Assembly: GCA_945949655.1 (NCBI GenBank)
Contig: CAMFFG010000004.1
Span: forward strand, 1 to 16,519
DNA length: 16,519 bases
Reading direction: 5' to 3'
Origin: an uncultured Peptococcaceae bacterium
Lineage (GTDB): Bacteria > Bacillota > Peptococcia > Peptococcales > Peptococcaceae
This document shows positions 1 to 7,080 of this stretch, piece by piece. A program made the translations under genes and the position numbers. The notes beneath the pieces were generated by a model. The model saw only the letters and a list, made by a program, of their open reading frames with translations. It did not search any database and was not told where the DNA came from. Position 1 is the stretch's first letter. Each line of letters opens with the position of its first letter.

Positions 1-246
1 CAGCATAGATACATTTTCTGTATTATACTTCCAGGCAAACAGCGTTGGCGTCAGGTTGGCAATGCCTTTCACCAGAATATCACCGATCAGCATAGCCAGA
101 ATGCCCACCGTCACAACAGCGGATAAACACACCAGCAGAAACAATACAAAAGAAAGCGGTGTCCGGCGATAAGATCTCATTCGCTGCTTCCAGGTCTGCC
201 GATTGATGGCAGGCACAGCATTCGTTTTTCCAGATTGTATTGCCAT
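1..246 (-). CDS. pstA: Phosphate ABC transporter permease PstA, N-terminal 82 residues (cut by window edge)
   Basis: This is one of the two inner-membrane permease subunits of the high-affinity phosphate importer PstSCAB. Translation from the ATG at 246 gives a basic cytoplasmic N-terminus, then one hydrophobic membrane segment (about residues 31-56, beginning PLSFVLFLLVCLSAVV) and the start of an extracytoplasmic region. The rest lies beyond base 1. The start is fixed by a GGAGGGG element inside the end of pstC. One base separates the pstC stop from this ATG, so the two are translationally coupled. The name rests mainly on position directly after pstC, since only the less conserved N-terminus is visible. 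pstB and phoU would be expected next, outside the window. Confidence 0.85.
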   Translation of the reverse strand, partial: MAIQSGKTNAVPAINRQTWKQRMRSYRRTPLSFVLFLLVCLSAVVTVGILAMLIGDILVKGIANLTPTLFAWKYNTENVSML

Positions 247-247
247 A

Positions 248-1126
248 TTACAATCCCCTCCGTTTCAGCAGCGAAAAGGCCAGATTGATAACCAGAACAA
301 AGACAAAGAGCACCACTGCAGTGGCGATCAGCGCCTCCCGGTGCAGGTCGGTGGCATAGCCCATTTCCAACACGATGTTGGTGGTCAGGGTGCGCACACC
401 ATCCAGCATGCTGTTAGGAACACGGGGCTGGTTGCCCACCACCATCATGACCGCCATGGTTTCCCCAATGGCACGACCCACACCAAGAATCACACCTGCC
501 AGAATACCCGATTTGGCTGCCGGTACCACGGCAAAGAAAACACTGCGTTCATGGCTGGCGCCTAAGGCCAGGCCACCTTCATAATAACTTTCCGGCACGG
601 CCCGCAAGGACGATTCGCTGACGCTGATCACACTGGGCAGAATCATAATCCCCAGCAGAATGGAGGCCGTAAGGATACTGAGCCCATCGCAGTTAAATGT
701 GCTAAATGTATTACGGATAAACGGAACCAGAACGATCAGGCCAAAAAAGCCGTACACGATAGACGGGATCCCGGCCAGCAGATCGACCACCGGTTTTAAG
801 ATCCGATACAGTTTCTGTGGACAAAACCGCGCCATAAAAATTGCCATCAGGATCCCGATGGGTACACCCAGCAGCACAGCACCGGCGGTGGTATAAATAC
901 TGCCCAGAATCATTGGCATGATGCCATAAATATCGTTGCCGGGTTTCCATTTGGTACCCAGCAGAAAATCAAACAGTCCGATCTTGCCCATGGCAGGAAT
1001 GCCATTCACAAACAGGAACATACAGATCAATCCTACTGCCAGCACCGATGCACAGGCTGCAAACAGAAACAACCAGTGCATCAGCGTTTCCCGCAGCTGA
1101 AGCATTTTATATTTAGATTTATCCAT
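248..1126 (-). CDS. pstC: Phosphate ABC transporter permease PstC
   Basis: Membrane permease that pairs with PstA to carry phosphate delivered by PstS, powered by PstB. The 292-residue product is of normal family length. It has about six hydrophobic segments and a clear EAA-type loop that docks the ATPase (EGGLALGASHERSVFF, followed by VVPAAKSGI). The next segment, GVGRAIGETMAVMMVVGNQP, is highly typical of PstC. I chose the ATG at 1126 because GAGGG lies 9 bases upstream; a TTG two codons earlier would sit too close to that site. The gene follows pstS after a 279-base gap holding a strong hairpin and overlaps nothing. It is probably expressed from the pstS promoter by read-through, though a weak own promoter cannot be excluded. 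Confidence 0.93.
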   Translation of the reverse strand: MDKSKYKMLQLRETLMHWLFLFAACASVLAVGLICMFLFVNGIPAMGKIGLFDFLLGTKWKPGNDIYGIMPMILGSIYTTAGAVLLGVPIGILMAIFMARFCPQKLYRILKPVVDLLAGIPSIVYGFFGLIVLVPFIRNTFSTFNCDGLSILTASILLGIMILPSVISVSESSLRAVPESYYEGGLALGASHERSVFFAVVPAAKSGILAGVILGVGRAIGETMAVMMVVGNQPRVPNSMLDGVRTLTTNIVLEMGYATDLHREALIATAVVLFVFVLVINLAFSLLKRRGL

Positions 1127-1320
1127 CAGCAAATTCCCTCATTTTAAATATCATTGATACAAGAAAATACAAGAACAAAGCCTGCTATACTTGCCACATG
1201 ATTTTCTCACCAGCAAATGCAGCAGGCATGATTTTCAACTCTGGCAAACCCGGTTCAAGTCTCAAACGCAGATCTTTTCGTCTGATCTGATCGTGCCACC
1301 GTTTTTCGATGGAACAACAT

Positions 1321-1344
1321 GCGCCCGATGCTTTTATCGGGCGC
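1321..1344 (-). terminator. Hairpin between pstS and pstC (processing or attenuation element)
   Basis: A perfect 9-bp GC-rich inverted repeat (GCGCCCGAT / ATCGGGCGC) with a 6-base loop lies 61 bases after the pstS stop. Neither side has a convincing T-run (minus-strand flank ATGTTGTTCC), so it is a poor intrinsic terminator. In ABC transporter operons such hairpins often protect the binding-protein mRNA and lower expression of the downstream permease genes; that role is inferred here. Confidence 0.55.
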
Positions 1345-1405
1345 TCAGTTATGCGAGACGATAAAACCAAAGGTGACACCGTCAGGCGAAAAATCGATTC
1401 AAATT

Positions 1406-2314
1406 TTAAATCTGGCTCCAGTCAGTTACTTCACCTGTGTAGATTGCTTTTACCTGATCCGCACTCAGATCTTCCACAGTACTTTCGTTATTTACGATTA
1501 CTGCAATACCATCCATCGCGATTACAGTTGCTTCCACGCCTTTTTCTTTTTCACTGTCTTTCAGATCACGGGAGGCCATACCTAAGTCGCAGGTGCCATC
1601 AATTGAATAAGTTACACCAGTGGTGGAGTCGCTCTGCTGAACTTCGATGGTTACATCCGGATTGATGGCAACATAGGCTTCTTTTAATTTTTCCATAACT
1701 GGAGTTACCGAAGAGGAACCAGCCACTACGATCTTGCCGCTCTGGCCGCTGCCTGCATAAGCTTCTGCGCCTTCAACGGAAGCAATATAACCGTTTTCTT
1801 CTACAACAGCCTGACCATCCGCACTCAGGATGAAGTTTAAGAAATCCTGGGCAACTGGACTTAAACCGGCAGCGCTCGGTACTACATTAAATGGACGGGC
1901 AATTTTATAGCTGCCATTTTTAATATTATCAACGCTTGGTTCTACGCCGTCAATTTTTACTGCTTTCACACTGTCATCTAAAGAACCCAGAGAAATATAG
2001 CCAATGGCATTTACGTTGCCAGCTACCGTTGTCATCATCACAGAGGTGCTGTTGGTAATGCTGGCTTCTTCTGTGGTCATATCTTCTTTTTCACCGGCAT
2101 CATTTTTCTGTTCTACACCAAACAATTCAATAAATGCACCGCGGGTCCCGGAACCATCTTCACGGGAAATAACCGAAATCGCGCTGCCTGCCGGCTGCTG
2201 TTCCTCTTTCTGGCTTTCTTGTGCATTATTATTGCCGCCGCAGCCAAATAAGCCTGTCACCATTACTGCAGATAACACTGCCATACTACATACCTTTTTC
2301 CATTTGTTTTTCAT
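1406..2314 (-). CDS. pstS: Phosphate-binding lipoprotein PstS with circularly permuted lobes
   Basis: Extracytoplasmic phosphate-binding lipoprotein feeding PstCA. Residues 1-25 form a lipoprotein signal (basic start, hydrophobic core, lipobox LFGC with Cys25), followed by a low-complexity linker. The order of the mature domain is unusual. The part normally in the second half comes first: SREDGSGTRGAF at 50-61, then GYISLGSL and a QDFLNFILSADGQ helix. The part normally at the N-terminus comes last: GSSSVTPVM at 199-207, DLGMASRDLK at 243-252, DGIAVIVN from 268, and IYTGEVTDWSQI at the very end. All expected phosphate-contact loops (GSSSV, the SRD region, GSGTR) are present, so the fold is probably complete and active. 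Length, 302 aa, is normal. An AGGAG lies 11 bases before the ATG. First gene of the pst operon, behind a Pho-box-like repeat. Confidence 0.92.
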   Translation of the reverse strand: MKNKWKKVCSMAVLSAVMVTGLFGCGGNNNAQESQKEEQQPAGSAISVISREDGSGTRGAFIELFGVEQKNDAGEKEDMTTEEASITNSTSVMMTTVAGNVNAIGYISLGSLDDSVKAVKIDGVEPSVDNIKNGSYKIARPFNVVPSAAGLSPVAQDFLNFILSADGQAVVEENGYIASVEGAEAYAGSGQSGKIVVAGSSSVTPVMEKLKEAYVAINPDVTIEVQQSDSTTGVTYSIDGTCDLGMASRDLKDSEKEKGVEATVIAMDGIAVIVNNESTVEDLSADQVKAIYTGEVTDWSQI

Positions 2315-2381
2315 TGTTTTTTATTCTCCTTTTTATTAGTATCCCTTCTTGCAGGATTAATCATACTGCCCTTATGTTAAA

Positions 2382-2414
2382 TACATATGCATAAGCCTGT
2401 AAAGTTTATGTAAA
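2382..2414 (-). promoter_or_regulatory. Pho-box-like direct repeat and -10 upstream of pstS
   Basis: On the minus strand TTTACA occurs twice with an exact 11-base period (plus coordinates 2409-2414 and 2398-2403, spacer TAAAC). Ten bases later comes a candidate -10, TATGTA (2382-2387). Two hexamers one helical turn apart, in place of a -35, is how PhoP/PhoB-type response regulators bind phosphate-starvation promoters. It lies 68-100 bases upstream of the pstS start codon. Regulation by phosphate starvation is inferred from this motif and from the genes it precedes; no phoPR/phoBR genes are in the window. Confidence 0.6.
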
Positions 2415-2441
2415 ATAGACAGGCCAAAAGCAGAAACAAAA

Positions 2442-2476
2442 AGAAGTTTCACCGGAATAACTCCAGTAAAACTTCT
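2442..2476 (-). terminator. Intrinsic terminator of the SNF-family symporter gene
   Basis: Arms 2442-2455 and 2463-2476 pair over 14 bp (three G:U pairs when read as minus-strand RNA) around a 7-base loop. The minus-strand transcript then runs TTTTTGTTTC. It lies about 65 bases after the symporter stop codon and upstream of the pstS promoter, insulating the two units. Confidence 0.85.
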
Positions 2477-2540
2477 TTTCAGATAACCATATATCGTTCG
2501 CTACAGCAAATATCCAGATTTACAAAGCGTGCGCAGGAAT

Positions 2541-4004
2541 CTATTTCTGTTTTGGCCGTTTCAATACAATGGATGTCATAAACAGTAAAAACAAAATGGC
2601 GATCAGCATCCAGATCATCAGCATAATCGGCCCCTGCGGACTGAACTTATCATAGTAGCCTTTCAGATAGATCAGAACAATGATGCAGGGCAAGATCCAT
2701 GTCAGATAAAATCTCATTTTGCGCGGGAAAGCCAGGCCCTGACCAGCACCAGCCTCCTGCAGAAAATTATCCCAGCCCCAGCCGTTATTTCTGGTACAGA
2801 ACATAAGATAAACCACCGCACCTAACGGCATAATATTGCTGGATACCAGAAAATCTTCCAGATCCATAATATTGGTCCCTGCTCCTAACGGTTCAAACCC
2901 TGCCAGCACATTAAAACCCAAAATACAGGGCAGACACAGCACAATCAGCGCTCCCATGTTTACAATTACCGCTTTTTTCCGGCTCCAGCCCAGCAAATCC
3001 ATGGCAAAGGACAGAATATTCTCAAATACACCGACCACAGTGGTCAGCGCAGCAAAGGATAAAAAAAGGAAAAACAGACCACCCCAGAATTGTCCACCCA
3101 GCATGTGTGCAAACACATTAGGCAGCGTAAGGAAAATCAGTCCCGGACCAGCACCCGGTTCCAGGCCAAAAGCAAAACAGGCAGGAATCACGATCAAACC
3201 AGCCATCAGCGCCACGAAGGTATCCAGCAGCACAATATATACCGATTCGCTGGTCAGCGAACGGCTTTTGTCCAAATAGCTTCCAAAAATAGCCATGCCG
3301 CCCATACCAACACTTAACGTGAAAAAGGCCTGGCTCATGGCGCCAAATACCACATTGCCAATACCAGCTTCCTTCATGCGTGTAAAATCCGGAATCAGAT
3401 AAAATTTAACGCCTTCCAGCGCGCCCTCCAAAGTGACCGAACGCAAGGCCAGAATAACCATCAGGGACAGCAGACATACCATCATGATCTTTGTTATTTT
3501 TTCTACACCGGATTGCAGCCCAATGCTGCAGATCCCAAACGAAAGCACAATAACTAAGAATGTCCAGAAAAATAATGTACCCGGCTGCCCCAGCATACCA
3601 CCAAAGCCCTGCTCTACCTGTATCGCAGTAGCCTGAACAAATTCACCACTCAGCAGGCGATAGCAGTAGTACATCATCCAGCCGCCTACCATGGCATAAA
3701 ACATCACCAGTAGATAGTTTCCCGCCATACCGATCCATCCCATACGATGCCACACTGTACCATTTGGCTCCAGTTCCCGAAACGACGATGCAATACTCTT
3801 CTGACTGGCTCGTCCCACACTGAACTCGCAGATCATGATCGGCAGTCCCAGTATCAGCAGAAACAACAAATACACCAGAATAAATGCGGCTCCTCCAAAC
3901 TGCCCTGCCATATAGGGGAACTTCCATACATTGCCCAGACCAATGGCACAGCCAGCGGAGACCAGAATAAATCCCAGCCGGGAGCCAAACTTTTCACGAT
4001 TCAT
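2541..4004 (-). CDS. Sodium-dependent amino acid symporter, SNF/NSS (LeuT-like) family
   Basis: Secondary transporter of the neurotransmitter:sodium symporter family, importing an amino acid with Na+; the substrate cannot be read from sequence. The 487-residue protein has about 11-12 hydrophobic segments. TM1 carries the family signature GLGNVWKFPYMAG (about 22-34), whose unwound centre binds Na+ and substrate. TM6 has the unwound stretch FFTLSVGMGGMAIFGSYL, and TM7 the acidic LLDTFVALMAG expected in chloride-independent bacterial members. The ATG at 4004 is preferred because GGAGGA stands 9 bases upstream and the family motif begins right after it; a start 24 codons earlier has no binding site and adds an untypical extension. 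It forms its own unit, with a promoter at 4121-4149 and a terminator at 2442-2476. Confidence 0.93.
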   Translation of the reverse strand: MNREKFGSRLGFILVSAGCAIGLGNVWKFPYMAGQFGGAAFILVYLLFLLILGLPIMICEFSVGRASQKSIASSFRELEPNGTVWHRMGWIGMAGNYLLVMFYAMVGGWMMYYCYRLLSGEFVQATAIQVEQGFGGMLGQPGTLFFWTFLVIVLSFGICSIGLQSGVEKITKIMMVCLLSLMVILALRSVTLEGALEGVKFYLIPDFTRMKEAGIGNVVFGAMSQAFFTLSVGMGGMAIFGSYLDKSRSLTSESVYIVLLDTFVALMAGLIVIPACFAFGLEPGAGPGLIFLTLPNVFAHMLGGQFWGGLFFLFLSFAALTTVVGVFENILSFAMDLLGWSRKKAVIVNMGALIVLCLPCILGFNVLAGFEPLGAGTNIMDLEDFLVSSNIMPLGAVVYLMFCTRNNGWGWDNFLQEAGAGQGLAFPRKMRFYLTWILPCIIVLIYLKGYYDKFSPQGPIMLMIWMLIAILFLLFMTSIVLKRPKQK

Positions 4005-4120
4005 GTTCAACCATCCTCCAAACTTCCATCCTGCAGTTTTGTATCCAGTATACAAAGAACGGCAAAAAAAGACCACCTAACCCGAATACCCATACTACCC
4101 CCAGAATTTTTACTTCGCTT

Positions 4121-4149
4121 ATTATAACATCTTTCTCCGCTTTAGGCAA
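4121..4149 (-). promoter_or_regulatory. Sigma70-type promoter of the SNF symporter
   Basis: On the minus strand TTGCCT (4144-4149) and TATAAT (4121-4126) are 17 bases apart. The start would fall near 4114, giving a leader of about 110 bases. Within this leader a 7-bp hairpin, TTTGTAT / ATACAAA (plus 4038-4044 and 4050-4056), precedes the ribosome binding site. I do not recognise a riboswitch or T-box. Confidence 0.7.
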
Positions 4150-4194
4150 AACAATCTTTCTCTGATTGTATCCTATTTTACCAACAACAGAAAA

Positions 4195-4222
4195 ACATCC
4201 TCATCGTCGCCAATGAGGATGT
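4195..4222 (-). terminator. Intrinsic terminator of the metal ATPase gene
   Basis: A perfect 10-bp inverted repeat, ACATCCTCAT (4195-4204) and ATGAGGATGT (4213-4222), with an 8-base loop. The minus-strand RNA continues into TTTTCTG. It lies 45 bases downstream of the ATPase stop codon. Confidence 0.8.
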
Positions 4223-4266
4223 CAATATATTCTTCTACAAATTTATCTGTCTCATCATGCATTTCA

Positions 4267-6885
4267 TTACTGACGAATGATACGAACTGCATTCAGAATG
4301 GCCAGCACTGCTACGCCCACATCAGCAAATACAGCCATCCACATGGTAGCCAGCCCAATTGCACCCAGCAACAGCACGATCGCTTTCACCAGCAGAATAA
4401 ACACAATATTCTGCTGCACAATGCGTCTTGTCTGACGGGCCAGCACAATGGCATCAGCCAGTCTGGCCGGCTGGTCATCCATGATCACCACATCGGCTGC
4501 CTCGATGGCTGCATCGGAGCCCAGTCCGCCCATAGCGATACCCACATCAGCCCGGGCCAGTACAGGCGCATCATTCAAACCATCTCCAGTGAAAGAAATG
4601 GTTCCTTTATCGCTTTTCTGCTGCAGCAACGCTTCCATACAGGTTACCTTGTCACCGGGCAACAGCTGGCTGAACACTTTTGTGATTCCCAACTGCGTGG
4701 CAACTCTTTCCGCCGTTTTCTCATTGTCACCGGTCAGCATCACGATTTCTTTTACGCCCAACTCTTTCAGTCGGGTCACCATCTGCAATGCATCCGGCTT
4801 GATTTCATCGGCAATGACAATCCAGCCGATAAACGCGCCATCCAATGCGACATAGACAATGGTCCCTGTTTCCTCTGCCCGCTGACATAGGATCCGTTCC
4901 CGCTCCATCAGTCGGTAATTACCTGCCAGGACCTTGTGTCCATCCACTTCGGCGCAAATGCCATGACCGGCAATTTCTTCGGCATGCTGTAAGGCATTGG
5001 CTGTAATGGACTGCTGGTTTGCTTTCTGCAGGGCCTGTGCAATGGGATGATTGGAGATACTTTCTGCACAGGCCGCATAGTACAGCAGCTGTTCCTCGGT
5101 GCAACCCTGCGGATGCACTTCTGTTACAGAAAATTCGCCTTTTGTCAGTGTGCCAGTCTTGTCAAACACTGCTGTTTCCAGCTGGGCCAGTGCTTCCAGA
5201 TAGTTGCTGCCTTTTACCAGAATCCCGTGACTAGAGCAGGCGCCCAGACCGCCAAAGAAGGTCAGTGGAATAGAAATGACCAGCGCACATGGGCAGGAGA
5301 TAACCAGGAAAACCAATGCCCGATAAATCCAGCCGCTAAAAGGCTGCTGCAGTACCAACGGCGGAATAACAGCCAACATAGCAGCGATACCTACCACAGC
5401 CGGTGTGTAGTAACGGGCAAAGCGTGTGATAAAATTTTCTGTTTCTGCTTTTTTGCTGCTGGCGTTTTCCACCAGATCCAGAATTTTAGCGACAGTGGAA
5501 TCCTCGTATTCTTTTTCCACTCGAACCAGCAACACCCCGGAAGTGTTAATGCAACCGCTTAATATCTGCTGCCCTGGTGCAACTTCCCGCGGTGCAGCTT
5601 CCCCAGTCAGCGCAACAGTGTTTAAGGTTGAAGTCCCTTCCAGCACCACACCGTCTAAAGGTACCTTCTCACCGGGACGGATCTGTATGATATTGCCCAC
5701 TGCCACATCTTCTGGTGCAACGGTCACAAAGCTGCCCCCCTGTTTTACATGGGCGATCTCCGGCTTGATATCCATCAGATCGGCAATGGAACGACGAGAG
5801 CGATGTACCGCATAATCCTGAAACAATTCCCCCAGCTGATACAGTAGCATAACCATAACGCCTTCCGGATACTCTCCTACCGCAAAAGCGCCAATGGTTG
5901 CAACACTCATCAGAAAGTTTTCATCAAACACCTGACCACGCGCAATGTTTTTTGCTGCCCGCAGCACAATTTCTCCACCTACGATTACATACGCCAGTAA
6001 ATACAGAACAAATTGCATCAATTCCGATAGCGGCACCAGTCGCGCCAGCAAAAACAATACTGCCGCAGCCGCAATCTTTGCCAGCTGTTGTTTCATTTCT
6101 GTGGTAAAAGAACTTGCTGCCTGATGAACAGACTGCTCTTGCGCATCTACATCATTATGCTCCGCATGATCATGTCCACAGTCACAGTGCTCTCCATGAG
6201 GCCCTTGCACTTTTACATCATAATGATCTGTTTTCTTTTTTGTTTTTTCCGCAATCGTCACACCAGGTTCTACTTTTGCAATTATTTGTTCAGCCTCCAT
6301 CAATCCCTGCTGCAGGCTTTCTGTATCCTGCGCTGTTAGAATCAGCTTTTGTGCCATAAAATCAATAACCACTTCATCAAAAGACTTGATTTCTTTCAGA
6401 TGCCGCTCCAGATTAGCAGCACAGTTGGCACAGTCCAGACCCTGAATCTGATAAATCCGCTTTTCAACGCCAGTTTTTGCAACCTGCTGTGCCATGGAGT
6501 CATGATCACAGCCGCAGTGCTCCTCATGATGGTGCTCTTCGTGATCATGACCGCAATCACAATGTTCTCCATGATGATGTTCTTCGTGATCGTGACTGCA
6601 GCCACAGTGTTCCTCATGTTGTTGCTCTTCTGCTATATTAAGATTGCTTTTTCTCTTTTTTGTTTTTTCTGTGATGGTTACACCCGGTTCCACTCTGGCA
6701 ATCACAGTTTCCGCCTCCAGCAATCCCTGTTGCAGACTTTCTGCATCTTTCGCTGTCAGAATCAGCTTTTGCGCCATAAAATCAATAATTGCATCATCCA
6801 GATATTTGATTTCTTTCAGATGTCGCTCCAGCTTAGCGGCACAGTTGGCACAATCCAGACCTTGTATCTGATATATTTTTTCCAT
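4267..6885 (-). CDS. Zn2+/Cd2+/Pb2+-exporting P1B-type ATPase with two HMA domains and His/Cys-rich linkers
   Basis: Inner-membrane pump expelling toxic divalent soft metals. It has 872 residues, longer than usual because of the N-terminus. HMA domain 1 (about 3-75, CANC at 12-15) and HMA domain 2 (about 143-215, CANC at 152-155) are near-duplicates. His/Cys-rich linkers follow each (about 90-129 and 230-243). The core has all catalytic marks: TGEA 427-430, CPC 531-533 in the metal-binding helix, the phosphorylated DKTGT 575-579, SNHP 611-614, MLTGDN 716-721 and GDGLNDAP 767-774. A C-terminal helix with K834, then AVFADVGVAVL with D855, matches the ZntA/CadA class rather than copper pumps. 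The ATG has a GGGAG 8 bases upstream. It is monocistronic, driven by a consensus promoter over an ArsR-type operator. I leave the symbol blank because zntA and cadA cannot be told apart here. Confidence 0.95.
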   Translation of the reverse strand: MEKIYQIQGLDCANCAAKLERHLKEIKYLDDAIIDFMAQKLILTAKDAESLQQGLLEAETVIARVEPGVTITEKTKKRKSNLNIAEEQQHEEHCGCSHDHEEHHHGEHCDCGHDHEEHHHEEHCGCDHDSMAQQVAKTGVEKRIYQIQGLDCANCAANLERHLKEIKSFDEVVIDFMAQKLILTAQDTESLQQGLMEAEQIIAKVEPGVTIAEKTKKKTDHYDVKVQGPHGEHCDCGHDHAEHNDVDAQEQSVHQAASSFTTEMKQQLAKIAAAAVLFLLARLVPLSELMQFVLYLLAYVIVGGEIVLRAAKNIARGQVFDENFLMSVATIGAFAVGEYPEGVMVMLLYQLGELFQDYAVHRSRRSIADLMDIKPEIAHVKQGGSFVTVAPEDVAVGNIIQIRPGEKVPLDGVVLEGTSTLNTVALTGEAAPREVAPGQQILSGCINTSGVLLVRVEKEYEDSTVAKILDLVENASSKKAETENFITRFARYYTPAVVGIAAMLAVIPPLVLQQPFSGWIYRALVFLVISCPCALVISIPLTFFGGLGACSSHGILVKGSNYLEALAQLETAVFDKTGTLTKGEFSVTEVHPQGCTEEQLLYYAACAESISNHPIAQALQKANQQSITANALQHAEEIAGHGICAEVDGHKVLAGNYRLMERERILCQRAEETGTIVYVALDGAFIGWIVIADEIKPDALQMVTRLKELGVKEIVMLTGDNEKTAERVATQLGITKVFSQLLPGDKVTCMEALLQQKSDKGTISFTGDGLNDAPVLARADVGIAMGGLGSDAAIEAADVVIMDDQPARLADAIVLARQTRRIVQQNIVFILLVKAIVLLLGAIGLATMWMAVFADVGVAVLAILNAVRIIRQ
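6241..6885 (-). repeat. Intragenic direct duplication of the HMA domain (420-bp period)
   Basis: The DNA of about 6655-6885 reappears at about 6235-6465 at a constant offset of 420 bases with no visible insertion or deletion. By eye it is roughly 80 percent identical, including long identical blocks such as the KLILTA and ANCAA coding stretches. It encodes the two HMA domains of the metal ATPase. The constant offset and the repeated polybasic exits (TKKRK / TKKKT) suggest a tandem duplication of one HMA-plus-linker unit. Confidence 0.9.
6506..6630 (-). repeat. 45-bp tandem coding repeat (about 2.7 copies) for the His-rich metal linker
   Basis: Units 6506-6550, 6551-6595 and a partial unit from 6596 share a 45-bp period. 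Each encodes a 15-residue block of the type GEHCDCGHDHEEHHH inside the first linker of the metal ATPase. The repeat stays in frame, so copy-number change would alter the number of His/Cys metal ligands without breaking the protein. Confidence 0.85.
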
Positions 6886-6926
6886 CTTCTCAGCTCCCTC
6901 TCACGCACCATCTCTATTTTCTATTT

Positions 6927-6950
6927 ATATATGAACATTGATTCATATAT
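6927..6950 (-). promoter_or_regulatory. ArsR/SmtB-type 12-2-12 operator
   Basis: A perfect 9-bp inverted repeat ATATATGAA / TTCATATAT around a 6-base centre. It fits the 12-2-12 dyad with TGAA...TTCA cores known for metal-sensing ArsR/SmtB/CadC repressors. It begins 2 bases downstream of the -10 box and so covers the expected transcription start of the ATPase, the usual place for metal-relieved repression. No ArsR-family gene is in the window. Confidence 0.75.
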
Positions 6951-6952
6951 TC

Positions 6953-6980
6953 ATTATATTCTTTTCCATACGCTTGTCAA
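6953..6980 (-). promoter_or_regulatory. Consensus sigma70 promoter of the metal ATPase
   Basis: On the minus strand a perfect TTGACA (6975-6980) and a perfect TATAAT (6953-6958) are separated by 16 bases. The start would be near 6946, inside the operator at 6927-6950. A promoter this strong, with an operator on its start site, suggests tight repression with high output when metal is present. Confidence 0.85.
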
Positions 6981-7014
6981 TAGCCCTGTTGCAGATTTTT
7001 CAAAGATAAATAAA

Positions 7015-7053
7015 ATAAACCGGCTGTTCTCGTAATGGAGAAAACCGGTTTAT
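7015..7053 (-). terminator. Intrinsic terminator of the amidohydrolase gene
   Basis: Outer arms ATAAACCGG (7015-7023) and CCGGTTTAT (7045-7053) pair over 9 bp, with an inner TTCTC/GAGAA stem. The minus-strand RNA then reads TTTATTTATC. It lies 27 bases after the stop codon. Confidence 0.75.
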
Positions 7054-7080
7054 AAGCTCTGATCCATTATTTTTCTGATT

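Noticed and set aside
1127..1132. TTG start two codons upstream for pstC
   Set aside because: It would be only about 3 bases from the GAGGG site; the ATG at 1126 has proper spacing.
1185..1379. 64-codon minus-strand frame between pstS and pstC
   Set aside because: No ribosome binding site, arginine-rich unspecific composition, and it runs through the intergenic hairpin.
4213..4890. 225-codon plus-strand frame antisense to the ATPase C-terminus
   Set aside because: Overlaps a strongly conserved catalytic domain; His/Gln-rich mirror composition and no initiation signal.
6506..6630. Periodic 45-bp repeat considered as a CRISPR-like array
   Set aside because: Repeats are contiguous with no unique spacers and stay in frame within the His-rich linker.
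6349..7035. 228-codon plus-strand frame across the ATPase N-terminus and its promoter
   Set aside because: It is the reverse reading of HMA and His-rich codons; no binding site, and it crosses the promoter and operator.
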